Made by a program: the position numbers and the translations under genes. From NCBI RefSeq assembly GCF_902713425.1, contig NC_081245.1:4267108-4331107 (forward strand): a stretch of 64,000 nucleotides of DNA, given 5' to 3'. Origin of the DNA: Acipenser ruthenus. Its lineage: Eukaryota; Chordata; Actinopteri; Acipenseriformes; Acipenseridae. Positions 31,442 to 42,329 of this stretch are shown one piece after another; position 1 is the first letter of the stretch; every line of letters begins with the position of its first letter. Below the pieces are notes generated by a model. It did not search any database, was not told the DNA's origin, and was given only the letters and a program-made list of their open reading frames with translations.

Positions 31442-31784
31442 TACAAACATATTAGTTAATATTAATGTATTTTAATATACAGGACGACACCTCCATTATG
31501 TGATTAATATAAAAGTAGTGTTTTAGTCCTTTACAAATTTCATATTTGTTATAAAATTATATTTACAATTCATCGATTTTTTAAATATCAAAAGAATTAT
31601 GAACAAAATAGAAAATAAATATGAGGCTAAGTTATAAAAATATGCCTCCAGTTTCAATATAACGAGGTTAACCAGTCAAATTACTAAGTCACAATAAACT
31701 AACCTTAAAAGTGCAATATGTACGTTTACGGATCTCATCAATCATAAATGCTTACTTTAGTACTCATAACAAACTCAACACATG

Positions 31785-32620
31785 AAAATGATTACATTTA
31801 TTAAGGCTCACAAAAGTAAGAAGGATATAGACGTTATATATCATGGTATCAGAATTATAAGTACACAAGCAGGAATCAAACATGGAAACACATATTTTCA
31901 TGAGCACGCTGTCCTCCGTGTGTTTCCGTACACGCACACGCAGGACTCACGCACATTACACACAGTGACGGGGTGAAGCAGCGTCTGTTGTGTGGGTTCG
32001 AATGAAGACGCCATTTTTGTTTCAACAAGATCAGTTCGGAAGCAGCTTCAATTGCATTTAGTATGAAGCTGTAATCTAGAGTTACTTCAGAACTTGTAGA
32101 TAAACTCACTCAATGTTTAAACGGTTCAGACGTTCACATTGTTTTCAAATGCACACAATAGCACCAGTTCAGTTAAAGTCTAATCATCTTTCAATTGTTC
32201 AGAGTAGAATTGTTTGTATTTTTAATCTCACAAAGTGTTACTCTGTATTCAATGTTTTTACTTGTGGTTTGCATGTAGATTTTTCTACACAAACACAGTA
32301 TTTTACTAAATCTTAATGTCTTTCAAATGTAGTACTTATTCTGGAGATGAGGTTCTTGTTGAAAAACAAAGGGTGTAGCGGTGAGGAGTCTTCTTCAGGA
32401 TGAAGATACGTACGATGCTTGAATGGGTCCCCATTGCAAGCGAAGGCTCAATGGTTACTTCATGGCGAGATGAGTCTGAATCCAAGAGAACGAGTTCATG
32501 CATGTTTTGATTTAAATATAGCGCCCAAAGAGGAGTTTACTTTGGTGATCCAATCACTTCCGGGTAAAACAGGAAGCTAATCCCTGACCGAAATCAGTCC
32601 TTTCATTGGCTTACAGTTTG
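31785..32620 (-). promoter_or_regulatory. Unit 3' segment with TATA/ETS/CCAAT promoter, downstream of copy 5
   Basis: On the minus strand: CCAAT (32609-32605), CTTCCTG (32576-32570), CCGGAAGTG (32563-32555), ATTGG (32554-32550) and TATA-like ATATTTAAAT (32519-32510). About 700 bp downstream lies AATAAA (near 31800). No conserved reading frame. This layout looks like a compact RNA polymerase II promoter for a short noncoding RNA, or the end repeat of an unknown element. Confidence 0.45.
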
Positions 32621-33118
32621 CATGACGCTTCCTTTTACACAAGCAATGTGCGACTCTCCTCCATGGAGAGAGAGAGAGAGAGAGAGATAACAGGATTCGT
32701 AACATTTATAGAACAAAACTTCATTTTGTGACAGCTAGTTAAATTGATCATATAAGGATAAAAATGTTAAACATGTTATACAATAATTAAAGTAAAATAA
32801 TGTAAGAATTACTTTCAATTTAAACTTCATTAAAACACAATAAACATTTCAATATATTGGGAAACCACATTCTTTATTAGAATGATTCTAAAACCTATTT
32901 AAATCAGGTATGTTATTACTTATTTGTTACGTTTCAATCTGATAGTTTCAGTAAATCTAAAACCCAGAGATTGCTGAACAAGTTAATATTACACCCTCGT
33001 AAAGGTTTGTTTATCAATTCACTTTCAAAATAAGGAAATTAGGAATTTCTATTCACTTAAACATTCCATGTTTCATGGTAACAATTCATATAATGGGTAA
33101 CGTCGTGGCACCTCGTAT

Positions 33119-33132
33119 CCACCAGGTGTCGC
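33119..33132 (+). promoter_or_regulatory. CTCF-like motif, 3' flank of copy 5
   Basis: CCACCAGGTGTCGC, one mismatch to the core. Confidence 0.4.
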
Positions 33133-33137
33133 ACTTC

Positions 33138-33596
33138 TTAACCCTTTATAGGCATCTCCAGCCTCGCCCCACCCTTTCGTTCACTATAGCTTTCACCTAT
33201 GTAAGAAATACATAATAATAATAATAATAATAGTCGTACATACCGATCAATCATCTCCTGATCACTCGTTTTATCACCAAACTCCTCAATAATGCGATCC
33301 AAGTCATTATTTTATTACTATAACAACTCAAAAAAGCTCTGTAAATGTCCGTGTTCTCTGTGCGGGGACTCACTATCAGCCAACTTGTTTACTTATGACA
33401 GCCCCGTTATGTGATACCAGGGCTAATCATCAGATACGCCTTTTTTTTTTTTCGACTTGTCTCGGCTCCTGTCGTTCCCACTCGGCCATTGAATGGTTTT
33501 CTTGGCTTTTTCCGGAGAAAAAACGACTAGAAACCCGTTTTTTGCGTTTCAATAATGATGTCGGACCAGGTCCGACAATGGACCACAAAGGGTTAA
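33138..33596 (-). mobile_element. piggyBac-like DNA element fragment
   Basis: The right edge reads ACAAAGGG|TTAA (on the minus strand TTAA|CCCTTTGTGGTCC), as expected for TTAA-targeting elements. It then carries the palindrome-rich 'gtcggacctggtccgac'. The same sequence starts at 63679. Inside, the minus strand can encode DLDRIIEEFGDKTSDQE, which may be a transposase N-terminus. The left side joins unit sequence at a shared TTAACCCTTT, so part was lost by recombination. Family call is from the TTAA and CCCTTT ends only. Confidence 0.5.
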
Positions 33597-33696
33597 TTAA
33601 CATCACAGCATCTTAAGCCTCACAGTTTAAGATTTGAAATGTCATTTTACAAAGACCATTCAATTACAACTATGAATTTCTCCCACACAGTATATG

Positions 33697-33779
33697 TTGA
33701 ATATACAGACTTCTCAGGGGTTGGAGGCACTCGGCTTTGCCTCGTATCACACAACACTGCGAGGCGTCTGTATATTCAA
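33697..33779 (-). other. 3' UTR hairpin element, copy 5
   Basis: Perfect 14-bp inverted arms TTGAATATACAGAC (33697-33710) and GTCTGTATATTCAA (33766-33779) enclose a 55-bp loop with further pairing between GAGGC and GCCTC words. Confidence 0.55.
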
Positions 33780-34047
33780 TGGATTGCATACTAACAATGT
33801 ACTTTATAATGTAACGGCTTCAGATAACTGTTTAATATCAATAAATCTGTATCATCTGTAAACATTCACCATACTAAGAATGTACTTTATAATGTAAAGG
33901 CTTTAGAGCAGTGTTTAATATTGAGGGATCTGCGTCGTCTGTAGACATTCACCAGAATTCTCACAGTTTTTATATTAAGCTGCTGTTGAAAAAGACGAAT
34001 TTCTGAGTGTGGGTGAATGAACACACACTCACATTCTGCCTAAATTT

Positions 34048-35751
34048 TCACAACGTGCATTTGTGTCTTTTAAGAGAACTGGAAGCATTAAAAGACTTCC
34101 CACAGTGAGTGCAGTGATAAGGATTCTCTCCTGTGTGGAATAGCCGGTGCGTTGTCAAGCTGTACATCCATCTGAAACTCTTCCCACAGTCATTACAGTG
34201 ATGTGGTTTCTCTCCAGTGTGGAGTCGCCGGTGAAGTTTCAAGGTTTGTAACATCCTGAAACTCTTCCCACAATCAGCACAGACATGTTGTTTCTCTCCA
34301 GTGTGGATTCGTTGGTGCATTTTTAAGTTGCTTGACTGTCTGAAACTCTTCCCACAGTCATTACAGCGATGTGGTTTCTCTCCTGTGTGAATTAACTGGT
34401 GGGTTTTCAGATATGCTAACTGACTGAAACTCTTCCCACATCTACTACATGGATGCAGTTTTTCTCCTGTGTGAATTCTCTGGTGAAGTTTCAGGTTTTG
34501 TAAATCTCTGTAACTCTTCCCACACTCAGCACAGACATATGGTTTCTCTCCTGTGTGGGTTCGCTGGTGTCTTTTCAATATGCTTAACTGATTGAAACTC
34601 TTCCCACAGTCAGCACAGACATGTGGTTTCTCTCCTGTGTGGATTCGCTGGTGAAGTTTCAGGGTGTGTAACTGAGTAAAACTTTTACCACACTCAGCAC
34701 AGACATATGGTTTCTCTCCTCTGTGGGTTCGCCTGTGTTTTGTCAAATACCCTGACTGATTGAAACTCTTCCCACAGTCAGTACAGATATAAGGTTTCTC
34801 TCCTGTGTGGATTCGCTGGTGTCTTTGCAATGTGCTTGACCCACTGAAACTCTTCCCACAGTCAGCACACACATATTGATTCTCTCCAGTGTGGATTCGC
34901 TGGTGTCTTTTCAATGTGCTTGAATGATTGAAACTTTTACCACACTCAGCACAAACATATGGTTTCTCTCCAATGTGAATTCGCTGGTGTTTTGTCAAAT
35001 AGCCTGACTGATTGAAACTCTTCCCACAGTCAGCACAGACATATGGTTTCTCTCCTGTGTGGATTCGCTGGTGTCTTTTCAAAGCGCTTGACTGACTGAA
35101 ACTCTTCCCACAGTCTGCACAGACATGTGGTTTCTCTCCAGTATGGACTTGTTGGTGAAGTTTCAGGTTTTGTGAGTGTATGAAGCTCTTCCCACAGTCA
35201 GCACAGACATGTGGTTTCTCTCCAGTGTGGATTTGTTGGTGAAGTTTCAGGCTTTGGGAGTGTATGAAACTCTTCCCACAGTCAGCACAGGTATATGGTT
35301 TCTCTCCAGTGTGGATTTTCTGGTGTCTTTTCAAAGCGCTTGACAGACTGAACCTCTTCCCACAGTCAACACAGCTAAGAGAGCCCTGCAAGCTGCTTAA
35401 GGGGTTATAATTGAGAATAACCTTTTTAATATGGACTGATTCTAGTTCAGGACTCTCCTCTTTGATATGGACTGATTCTAGTACAGGACTCTCCTCTTTA
35501 ATATGGACTGATTCTAGTACTGGACTCTCCTCTTTGATATGGACTGATTCTAGTACAGGACTCTCCTCTTTAATATGGACTGATTCTAGTACAGGACTCT
35601 CCTCTTTAATATGGACTGATTCTAGTACAGGACTCTCCTCTTTAATATGGACTGATTCTAGTACAGGACTCTCCTCTTTAATATGGATAGTCTCCATCAT
35701 TGAATCTTCTCTTTCACAAGGATAATCCAGTTTTGTCTTCTGAACAAATTC
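34048..35751 (-). CDS. C2H2 zinc-finger protein, copy 5 (15 complete fingers)
   Basis: Final coding exon with acceptor ctttag just above 35751. Joined to ATG at 35839-35841 it gives 568 residues starting [22 protein letters not shown]. There are only seven N-terminal repeats ([12 protein letters not shown], five [12 protein letters not shown], one [12 protein letters not shown]), the shortest array of the seven, then the spacer [20 protein letters not shown]. Fifteen complete fingers follow plus a terminal degenerate finger ending LKRHKCTL. One finger has CGKSY in place of CGKSF. The frame is whole and finger order matches copy 7 closely. Expected nuclear DNA-binding regulator; target unknown. 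Confidence 0.92.
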   Translation of the reverse strand, partial: EFVQKTKLDYPCEREDSMMETIHIKEESPVLESVHIKEESPVLESVHIKEESPVLESVHIKEESPVLESVHIKEESPVLESVHIKEESPVLESVHIKEESPELESVHIKKVILNYNPLSSLQGSLSCVDCGKRFSLSSALKRHQKIHTGEKPYTCADCGKSFIHSQSLKLHQQIHTGEKPHVCADCGKSFIHSQNLKLHQQVHTGEKPHVCADCGKSFSQSSALKRHQRIHTGEKPYVCADCGKSFNQSGYLTKHQRIHIGEKPYVCAECGKSFNHSSTLKRHQRIHTGENQYVCADCGKSFSGSSTLQRHQRIHTGEKPYICTDCGKSFNQSGYLTKHRRTHRGEKPYVCAECGKSFTQLHTLKLHQRIHTGEKPHVCADCGKSFNQLSILKRHQRTHTGEKPYVCAECGKSYRDLQNLKLHQRIHTGEKLHPCSRCGKSFSQLAYLKTHQLIHTGEKPHRCNDCGKSFRQSSNLKMHQRIHTGEKQHVCADCGKSFRMLQTLKLHRRLHTGEKPHHCNDCGKSFRWMYSLTTHRLFHTGENPYHCTHCGKSFNASSSLKRHKCTL

Positions 35752-35838
35752 CTAAAGAAAATATAAAATTCAATCTGTTACAATCTCTTTGTTAAATTCT
35801 ATGAACTTGCCTTATCAACTCCAGACTCCATTCATTAC

Positions 35839-35882
35839 CATGTTCATGAATGTCCTGTACTGAGTGAGATGAAGGAGATTTT
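35839..35882 (-). other. Exon 2 of ZNF copy 5, ending in the start codon
   Basis: A 44-bp exon, acceptor ttgttatag, donor ATG|GTAATG. The alternative donor of copies 2-4 is mutated here to ATAAGG, which supports the ATG|GTAATG donor as the true one. Confidence 0.7.
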
Positions 35883-36002
35883 CTATAACAAGGAGGAAGG
35901 AGAGATGGACCCAAATCACAGAAACAAAGACAGTTCTAAACAGAGAAATATTCAAACATGTATAAAAAGCACCCACACATGTAACCCCTCTCAGCAATGA
36001 GC

Positions 36003-36029
36003 TACTGCTACCACTACTACTACTACTAC

Positions 36030-36110
<81 letters not shown>

Positions 36111-36146
36111 ACCTGTCAGTGACATCTACGTCCCATCACCATGTAC

Positions 36147-36194
<48 letters not shown>
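36003..36194. repeat. (ACT)n/(AAT)n microsatellites in intron 1 of copy 5
   Basis: ACT units, about 26 AAT units, a short unique bridge (36109-36147), then about 16 more AAT units. The same bridge lies between tracts in copies 6 and 7. Confidence 0.95.
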
Positions 36195-36197
<3 letters not shown>

Positions 36198-36199
36198 GT

Positions 36200-36765
36200 A
36201 AAGCTTAATGAAGCATTGTAAAGCACAGAGAGGTCTGGTAAAGCATAGGGAAGCATTGTAAAGCACAGAGAGGTCTGGTAAAGCATAGGGAAGCATTGTA
36301 AAGCACAGAGAGGTCTGGTAAAGCATAGGGAAGCATTGTAAAACACAGAGAGGTGTGGTAAAGCATAGGGAAGCATTGTAAAGCACAGAGAGGTCTGGTA
36401 AAGCATAGGGAGGCATTGTAAAGCACAGAGAGGTCTGGTAAAACATAGGGAAGCTTTGTAAAGCACATAGAGGTCTGGTAAGTGATAGGGAAGCATTGTA
36501 AAGCACAGAGAGGTCTGGTAAAGGATATGGAAGCATTGTAAAACACAGCGAGGTCTGGCAAAGCATAGGGAAACATTGTAAAGCACAGAGAGGTCTGGTA
36601 AAGCATAGGGAGGCATTGTAAAGCACAGAGAGGTCTGGTAAAGCATAGGGAAGCATCGTAAAGCACAGAGAGGTCTGGTAAAGCATAGGGAAGCATTGTA
36701 AAGCACAGAGAGGTGTGGTAAAGCATAGGGAAGCATTGTAAAGCACAGAGAAGTATGGTAAAGCA
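36200..36765. repeat. 40-bp minisatellite, about 14 copies, intron 1 of copy 5
   Basis: Unit 'aagcattgtaaagcacagagaggtctggtaaagcataggg'-like, period 40. About 6 copies are present at the same place in copy 6 and about 12 in copy 7. Open frames on the minus strand are by-products. Confidence 0.95.
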
Positions 36766-36789
36766 TATTACATAACAAAAGATGATCAC

Positions 36790-37486
36790 TCAATCTCAAC
36801 TCTCCTGTAGGTATACCTATCGTAAGTATAGCCAATATCCTAAGCCTTGCATATAAAAAAAACACAGTTTACTGCAGCATATATCTTTAGACAAAATATA
36901 AGAGTCGGCTAGTTTAACGAGTACAAGATAACTGATCAATATTCCCTCTCGTTCAGGCCAGATAGGAGTTTGTAGACGTGGCAGTCGGGTTCGAGAGCTC
37001 ACTGTATGGTACCCCGTTTCAGTTTATATATCAGGGGCGTGTAATTCAGATCCCCCGATGCCCGCCCGGGACAACAAGTTTTGCCATCATTCTTTTCCCG
37101 TTGGACAAACACTCTTTATTTATTTTTCCTGTGTTTGTTCTGCTGCTAGAAAAACTCTCCGGTAGATCTCTAGAGAGCCCCGCAAGTTTCTGAAAACTCT
37201 GACTTGCAGAAGTCTTGCACATACATACAAACATTTAGAACGTGTGTACGTCCCTTCCTATAACTTCTGATTGGCTAGCTGTGGAAAAGGATGATCTTTC
37301 ATTTAGCAGGAATGGCTAAGCTTTTAAACTTCTTCGTGAACTTAAGATATTATTTACGCCTTTTGTAAATTAGCAAATCAGTCACACTGCTTTCTTAATA
37401 CATGAACCTGACATTTAAATGCATCAATCTAGTAAAGTTACTAAAAAAAAACATAGTCGCTAAGCATTAGGTTATTAGAAAAAGGG
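36790..37486. other. Segment shared by units 5 and 6, identity unknown
   Basis: Nearly identical to 46590-47285. On the minus strand a TATA-like TATATAAAC occurs near 37025. I see no domain, and the longest open stretches are short. It could be part of an unknown mobile element present before units 5 and 6 separated. Confidence 0.4.
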
Positions 37487-37487
37487 G

Positions 37488-38449
37488 GGCAGCAGTGTGG
37501 AGTAGTGGTTAGGGCTCTGGACTCTTGACCGGAGGGTCGTGGGTTCAATCCCAGGTGGGAGACACTGCTGCTGTACCCTTGAGCAAGGTACTTTACCTAG
37601 ATTGCTCCAGTAAAAACCCAACTGTATAACTGTATAACTGCTCCACTGGTTCCCGATCACCGCTCGCATCCAGTTCAAGACTCTTGTACTAGCCTACAGA
37701 TGCCTTGACCAGACTGCACCCAGCTACCTCCAGACCCTCATCTCTCCCTACACCCCCACTCGACCTCTCCGCTCCGCCTGCACTAGAAGACTGGCTGTAC
37801 CTCCGCTACGCTCCCCTGCCTCCAGAGCCCGCTCCTTCTCCACCCTTGCTCCGCAGTGGTGGAATGACCTTCCTACAGATGTCAGGACTGCCCAGTCCCT
37901 GACCACATTCCGGTGCCTCCTTAAGACTCACCTCTTCAAACAGCACCTGTAGAACTCCTCTGTTTGTATCCTGGGACACTATCACCCTTCATTTAAATGT
38001 GCTCTATTTTGCTCTTATCTGCCCCCTATTTTACTGCATTTAATCCTGTACTTCAGAATACTGTAATCTGCCAAGTGTTTAACCTGTAGTATTTTGTATT
38101 TAATCATATCCTGATGTAACTATCACTATTTAATCATATCCTGATGTAACTATCACTATTTAATCATATCCTGATGTAACTATCACTATTATCTGCTGTA
38201 TTATTGAATTGTGGTTTGTCACTCTTGAAGAAAAGTTATTGTATTTCTTGCTCTTATTGTATTACTTGTATTGTAACACTTGAAATGTATTCGCTTACGA
38301 TTGTAAGTCGCCCTGGATAAAGGCGTCTGCTAAGAAATAAATAATAATAATAAATGGATAATTGTATGTAAAAATAATGTTTAAAAAATAATTTAATTGT
38401 ATGTAAAAAAAATAATGTGATATCTTGTAACAATTGTAAGTCTGCTAAG
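37488..38449 (+). mobile_element. Family A SINE split by an L2 insertion (unit 5)
   Basis: The SINE head and body (37488 to about 37637) break at 'aacccaactgtataa' and resume at about 38354 with 'atggataattgtatgtaaaa', ending near 38449. The two parts together form one SINE, so the L2 between them is a later insertion rather than a fused element. Confidence 0.8.
37638..38353 (+). mobile_element. 5'-truncated L2 LINE with end of ORF2
   Basis: An open frame of 104 codons (37638-37952) encodes the C-terminus of an L2-clade ORF2, with LLHWFPITARIQFKTLVLAY, APSYL, PTRPLRS, WWNDLPTD and KTHLFKQHL-stop. The 3' UTR includes three copies of a 30-bp unit (38096-38185) and ends 'gtaagtcgccctggataaaggcgtctgctaagaaataaataataa', the same tail as the SINEs. 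It is the likely partner family for SINE movement. Confidence 0.88.
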
Positions 38450-39934
38450 ATTTGTGGTCAAGTGTGTACTTGTTGGGATCCTAAGTTTACTGTTTTATTT
38501 CAAGACAAACTTGAAACTTTTTTCTTTCTTTTTCTTGTAAACGCAGTCTGCCATTTACCATATTTTTTTTTTAGATTTTAATGCTACTTTGGAATAAATA
38601 AATAAATAATGCTTTTGTACGTGATTTGAACAGAATCGATATTAGTTGCTTATTGTACCTTCACAATCCATTGATTGTGAAACTATTAAAACATGAAGAT
38701 TGACAAGTATGTTTATAATGCTAGAAATAAAATGCTTATCCATGAGATCATCTGTACAGCATCTTTTTTTCAAATAAAATACAGACTGTCACTCTCATGG
38801 CAACGTGTTTATATATTAATGAATAAATGTGTTTTTCACTGCATGGAAAGTATGTTGCCCTACCTAAAAACGATAAATAACAAACAGGTTCGGGTATGAA
38901 ACCAGGATCACCTGTTAGTGTGTTTTTTATTTTCACGGATTTCACGAGAATTTGTGAAATAAATGTGTGCTGAAGCGGTATTGTACTAAGAGTGCTGTGT
39001 TGCAATGCAATATGTAAAGAAATGAAGTGATTTGAGTGGAAGTGGCCGATGAAGGCTGTTGCTGAGCTCTCTGTGGAAACGCATGCTATGCTACGTGGCT
39101 TCAGAGATGCAGGAATCAGTGATGCTGTTCACACCCAGGACACTGCCACAGACACTGCAGTGAAAATGAAATCGCAAAGGCAGAGGAAACAACGCTGTAC
39201 TGTAGTGGAGCTGTCTGATTAAAAAAAAAACTCTGTGGTCAGTGCAAACCTGACTTCTCTTTTTAAACTCAGCACAAACTCTTCCATGTTTTACTGTAGT
39301 TGTTCAATCTTAGCACTCTGCGCTCAGTGCAGCTTCAGTATGTGAACATTCATTTCAATAAAAGAACAACGACGAGTTTTGCATGGAAAGAAAAAAACAT
39401 TTGTAGCCAACATCACTAAAGTAAAACGGGCTTCTGTTCATTTGAAATACCGCGGCTTCAGATCAGGGCTGCTGTGACTTCCGCATAGCAACCGGGAACC
39501 GCTGAAAACAAACCGTTCACAAGCGGTGTGACACGCGACCAGTGGACACGGCTAACCGACGTGACTCGAAACATAATAGATACAAACTAAAACGAGGTGT
39601 TGTAGGTTTAAAACAACGGCCACACACCCTGCCGGCCGACTTCTGGGTCTATGAACTGACAGACTGACCACCTGTGGAGTTTGTCGATGTGCTCACACAT
39701 CTCTCTCATCTACACCAGGGAAGTACACTTATTTTAAAATGCTGTTCTATGTTTTGATGTTGCTAGTTGCATGTCTCATGAATATGTAAGACCCCACAAG
39801 AAACCCCAGGATTAACTACGGGATGCAGTCTGGGTGTAATGTATCTTCTGCACTGGGGGACCGATCATAAACAATGAATTACAAAAAAAATTACAGTAAT
39901 TAGGAGGCATAAAAGAATGTCTGATCTATACAAG

Positions 39935-39981
<47 letters not shown>

Positions 39982-39984
39982 CAA
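38450..39984. other. Intron 1 of copy 5, shared segments without genes
   Basis: 38450-38880 is repeated at 48190-48610 (unit 6), and 39065-39945 is repeated at 59905-60780 (unit 7). Each of units 6 and 7 has kept a different part, which shows separate deletions. No coding exon is recognisable. A TAA tract lies at 39940-39977. Confidence 0.55.
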
Positions 39985-40890
39985 CTCCACGACACTGTGT
40001 TAAAAATATATGTGGTAGCAACTCTTCAATTGATAAAGGAAACCGCGTCTGTTTTGGTTTGTTTTCAGAGGCTCCGAGGTTGCTGTGCAGTTACTGGCTG
40101 CGTTCACGAGACGCAGACTTTGCTAAGTTAAAAGTCCGCGCAGCTTCTCAAGAGGTACTGCGCTGGAGCAGCCGCGGATCAAAACAATAGACGAGCGCTG
40201 GCTGACAAAGAAGCGTGTAGACAAGCAGATACAATCCTCACTCCATGTGCTACTGATCAAAATACAGTACTGTCTAACAACTGTCTAATATAAACATGTA
40301 TATGATCTCTTTATAGCTGGGACTGTTTCTACTATACATTTTCTGATCATGCTGTAAATTATGAAGCTGGTGGAGCACAAAGGGATCTTCGATTGCATCC
40401 ACTTCTTCTGTGATTAGAATTTCTCTCAACACCACCTCCGTTTTGGTTCTGCTCAGAACTGTTCATCTACCAAAGCTGTCCACGCTGCGTCTGCGCAGAC
40501 CGTGACGTCACGCGCAAACTCCCGTCTGCAATCTAGCTGGCAAAAAAGTGTCGTGAACGCGCTCACTATGTGCGTGCGCGCCAAGTTGCCCGGATGTCCG
40601 CGCAAACCTGCAGGCACGCACGCACGCGCTGCTGTTACGCGGCTCACGCAGACAACAGCGCGAGAAAACACCACGCGATTTGAGAAGATGTTCAAACACT
40701 GTAGAGTCTGAAGCGGAGCGGAGCGCAACCTGACCCTGGAAATAACATGAGGCGGTGATGCGGGGGAACTGTCCCGAGCAGCGCCGAGGGCTGGAGCGGT
40801 TACTTGTTTTTAAAAATGTCAAAATGTTCAGAATTAATAGACTAAAAATGTGGGCCTGGGCCTGTGTGTGTGTGTAGATATACAATTGTT
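39985..40890 (-). other. CpG block of copy 5 with CRE and cut-off THAP fragment
   Basis: On the minus strand this starts like the copy 1 block. It then has about 400 bp not seen in copy 1, with a CRE TGACGTCA (40503-40510) inside 'cgtgacgtcacgcgc'. It ends at the first bases of the THAP region, which a TAA microsatellite cuts off at about 39985. It may act as an internal promoter; no complete THAP domain is here. Confidence 0.45.
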
Positions 40891-41014
40891 ATTTTTGACC
40901 ACTTTCTTAAAATAGTTTTACATGAAACACGTTGTTTTCAATACAACTAATCAAAGCTAACTGTCGCTACCGGTTAACAAATGGAATTAAATTAATTTAT
41001 ATTTAAAAACTTAC

Positions 41015-41190
41015 TCGTTAATTCAGCCTCTCCAGCCTCCTCTCTCTCCTTCAGGTAACAATATTGTGAGGGACCGAAGCGAAAACAAACCCGCCCCCTC
41101 TCTCGCCTGCCATTGGCTGCGGGGTCACTCTGAACCGAGGAATCCTCCGGTGATTGGACGCGCTGGGGCTCTGCTAACCAATAGGGGATC
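41015..41190 (-). promoter_or_regulatory. Promoter and exon 1 of ZNF copy 5
   Basis: CCAAT on the plus strand at 41178-41182, two more CCAAT boxes on the minus strand (ATTGG near 41153 and 41112 on +) and the GC box complement 'cccgccccctctctcg'. Exon 1 ends acga|gtaagt at 41015. Confidence 0.7.
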
Positions 41191-41417
41191 AGCTCTGTAT
41201 CAGTTTACCGTATAATCGTGAAAACAGGCGCATTTTTATACTCGAGTACCGTTCACTATATAAATAATAATAATATGCGATGATTTATGAAAACAGGAGA
41301 TTAATTTATATATTTAATAAAGTACACAAATAATTGTTTTATTAATTATATAAAAAAATGATAAAAGTTACCAGCTGATCACTCAGTTAATAAAATGACA
41401 AGGAAATGTTGGTTAAC

Positions 41418-41672
41418 TTATTATTATTTATTTCTTAGCAGACGTCCTTATCCAGAGTGACTTACAATTGTTACAAGATATACATTATTTTCCATGCAAT
41501 TGCATTATTTTTTACACACAATTACCCATTTATACAGTTGGGTTTTTACTGGAGCAATCTAGGTAAAGTACCTTGCTCAAGGGTACAGCAGCAGTATCCC
41601 CCACCTGGGATTGAACCCACGACCCTCCGGTCAAGAGTCCAGAGCCCAAACCACTACTCCACACTGCTGCCC
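41418..41672 (-). mobile_element. tRNA-derived SINE, family A
   Basis: Near full length on the minus strand, upstream of the copy 5 promoter. It has a slightly longer A/T-rich segment before the tail, like the copy at 9253. Confidence 0.9.
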
Positions 41673-41871
41673 CATTTATAAAATAGCTAGTTCATTTATA
41701 AAGTTGCAAATGGCAAATACTATTTTGTATCTATCATGTACGATGCAAATACCTGAGTTCATACACCTCATTTAAACTGGAGTTTTATCTTTCCAGATAC
41801 CGTTTGGAGACCGAATAATCTCTCTACCATTGAAATTAATGTAAAACGTCTCCCTGCTATTCTCACGTCTC

Positions 41872-41885
41872 CCAGTAGATGGCGC
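41872..41885 (+). promoter_or_regulatory. CTCF consensus motif upstream of copy 5
   Basis: CCAGTAGATGGCGC, full match to the core. The SINE at 41418-41672 lies between it and the promoter. Confidence 0.55.
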
Positions 41886-42329
41886 GAGGCCTCCACGCAA
41901 GTACTGGCTGCAGGATAACGACACAGCGCCGGTGTAAAACATCTGTGTGCAGTTTCACAGTCAATACGATTGCATGGCTGCATGTTTAATACATTGTTCC
42001 ACTAGACTTCAGTTTAACAGTATTTTTGCTTCAGTCTAATCAATCGTGGGAAACCACTGACTCTACAATTGGATAAGAGCTTCTACAGAAACTACAATAT
42101 TATTCCTGAGTGAATGTTTGCTACATTCTACCAGAGTTCAGCTTTCTGTGCAGAACTAGTTCATCAGAAACTAGACAGATGACTTTCCAGTTAGTTTACA
42201 TTCCCCATTCTAGTTCCAGGCAGGCAGAACATTGCTTAAATTACTGGCTTTATTGTATTCTAAACTCTTTTCAGAATGTAGTAAACTAACACAGACACCA
42301 AGAAGTAGTTCTCATAACAGGCAAAAAGA

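Noticed and set aside
31785-32620. Calling the TATA/ETS segment a solo LTR
   Set aside because: I could not find clear terminal TG...CA ends or a target duplication. The copies lie only at equivalent positions in the units.
36116-36865. Frames of about 200-250 residues rich in LCALQCFPMLYQTS on the minus strand
   Set aside because: Three frames are open across the same 40-bp minisatellite; not a protein signal. The same holds at 46221-46665 and 59239-59929.
37488-38353. A fused SINE-LINE formed by template switching
   Set aside because: The missing 3' part of the SINE resumes right after the L2 tail, so it is an L2 inserted into a SINE.
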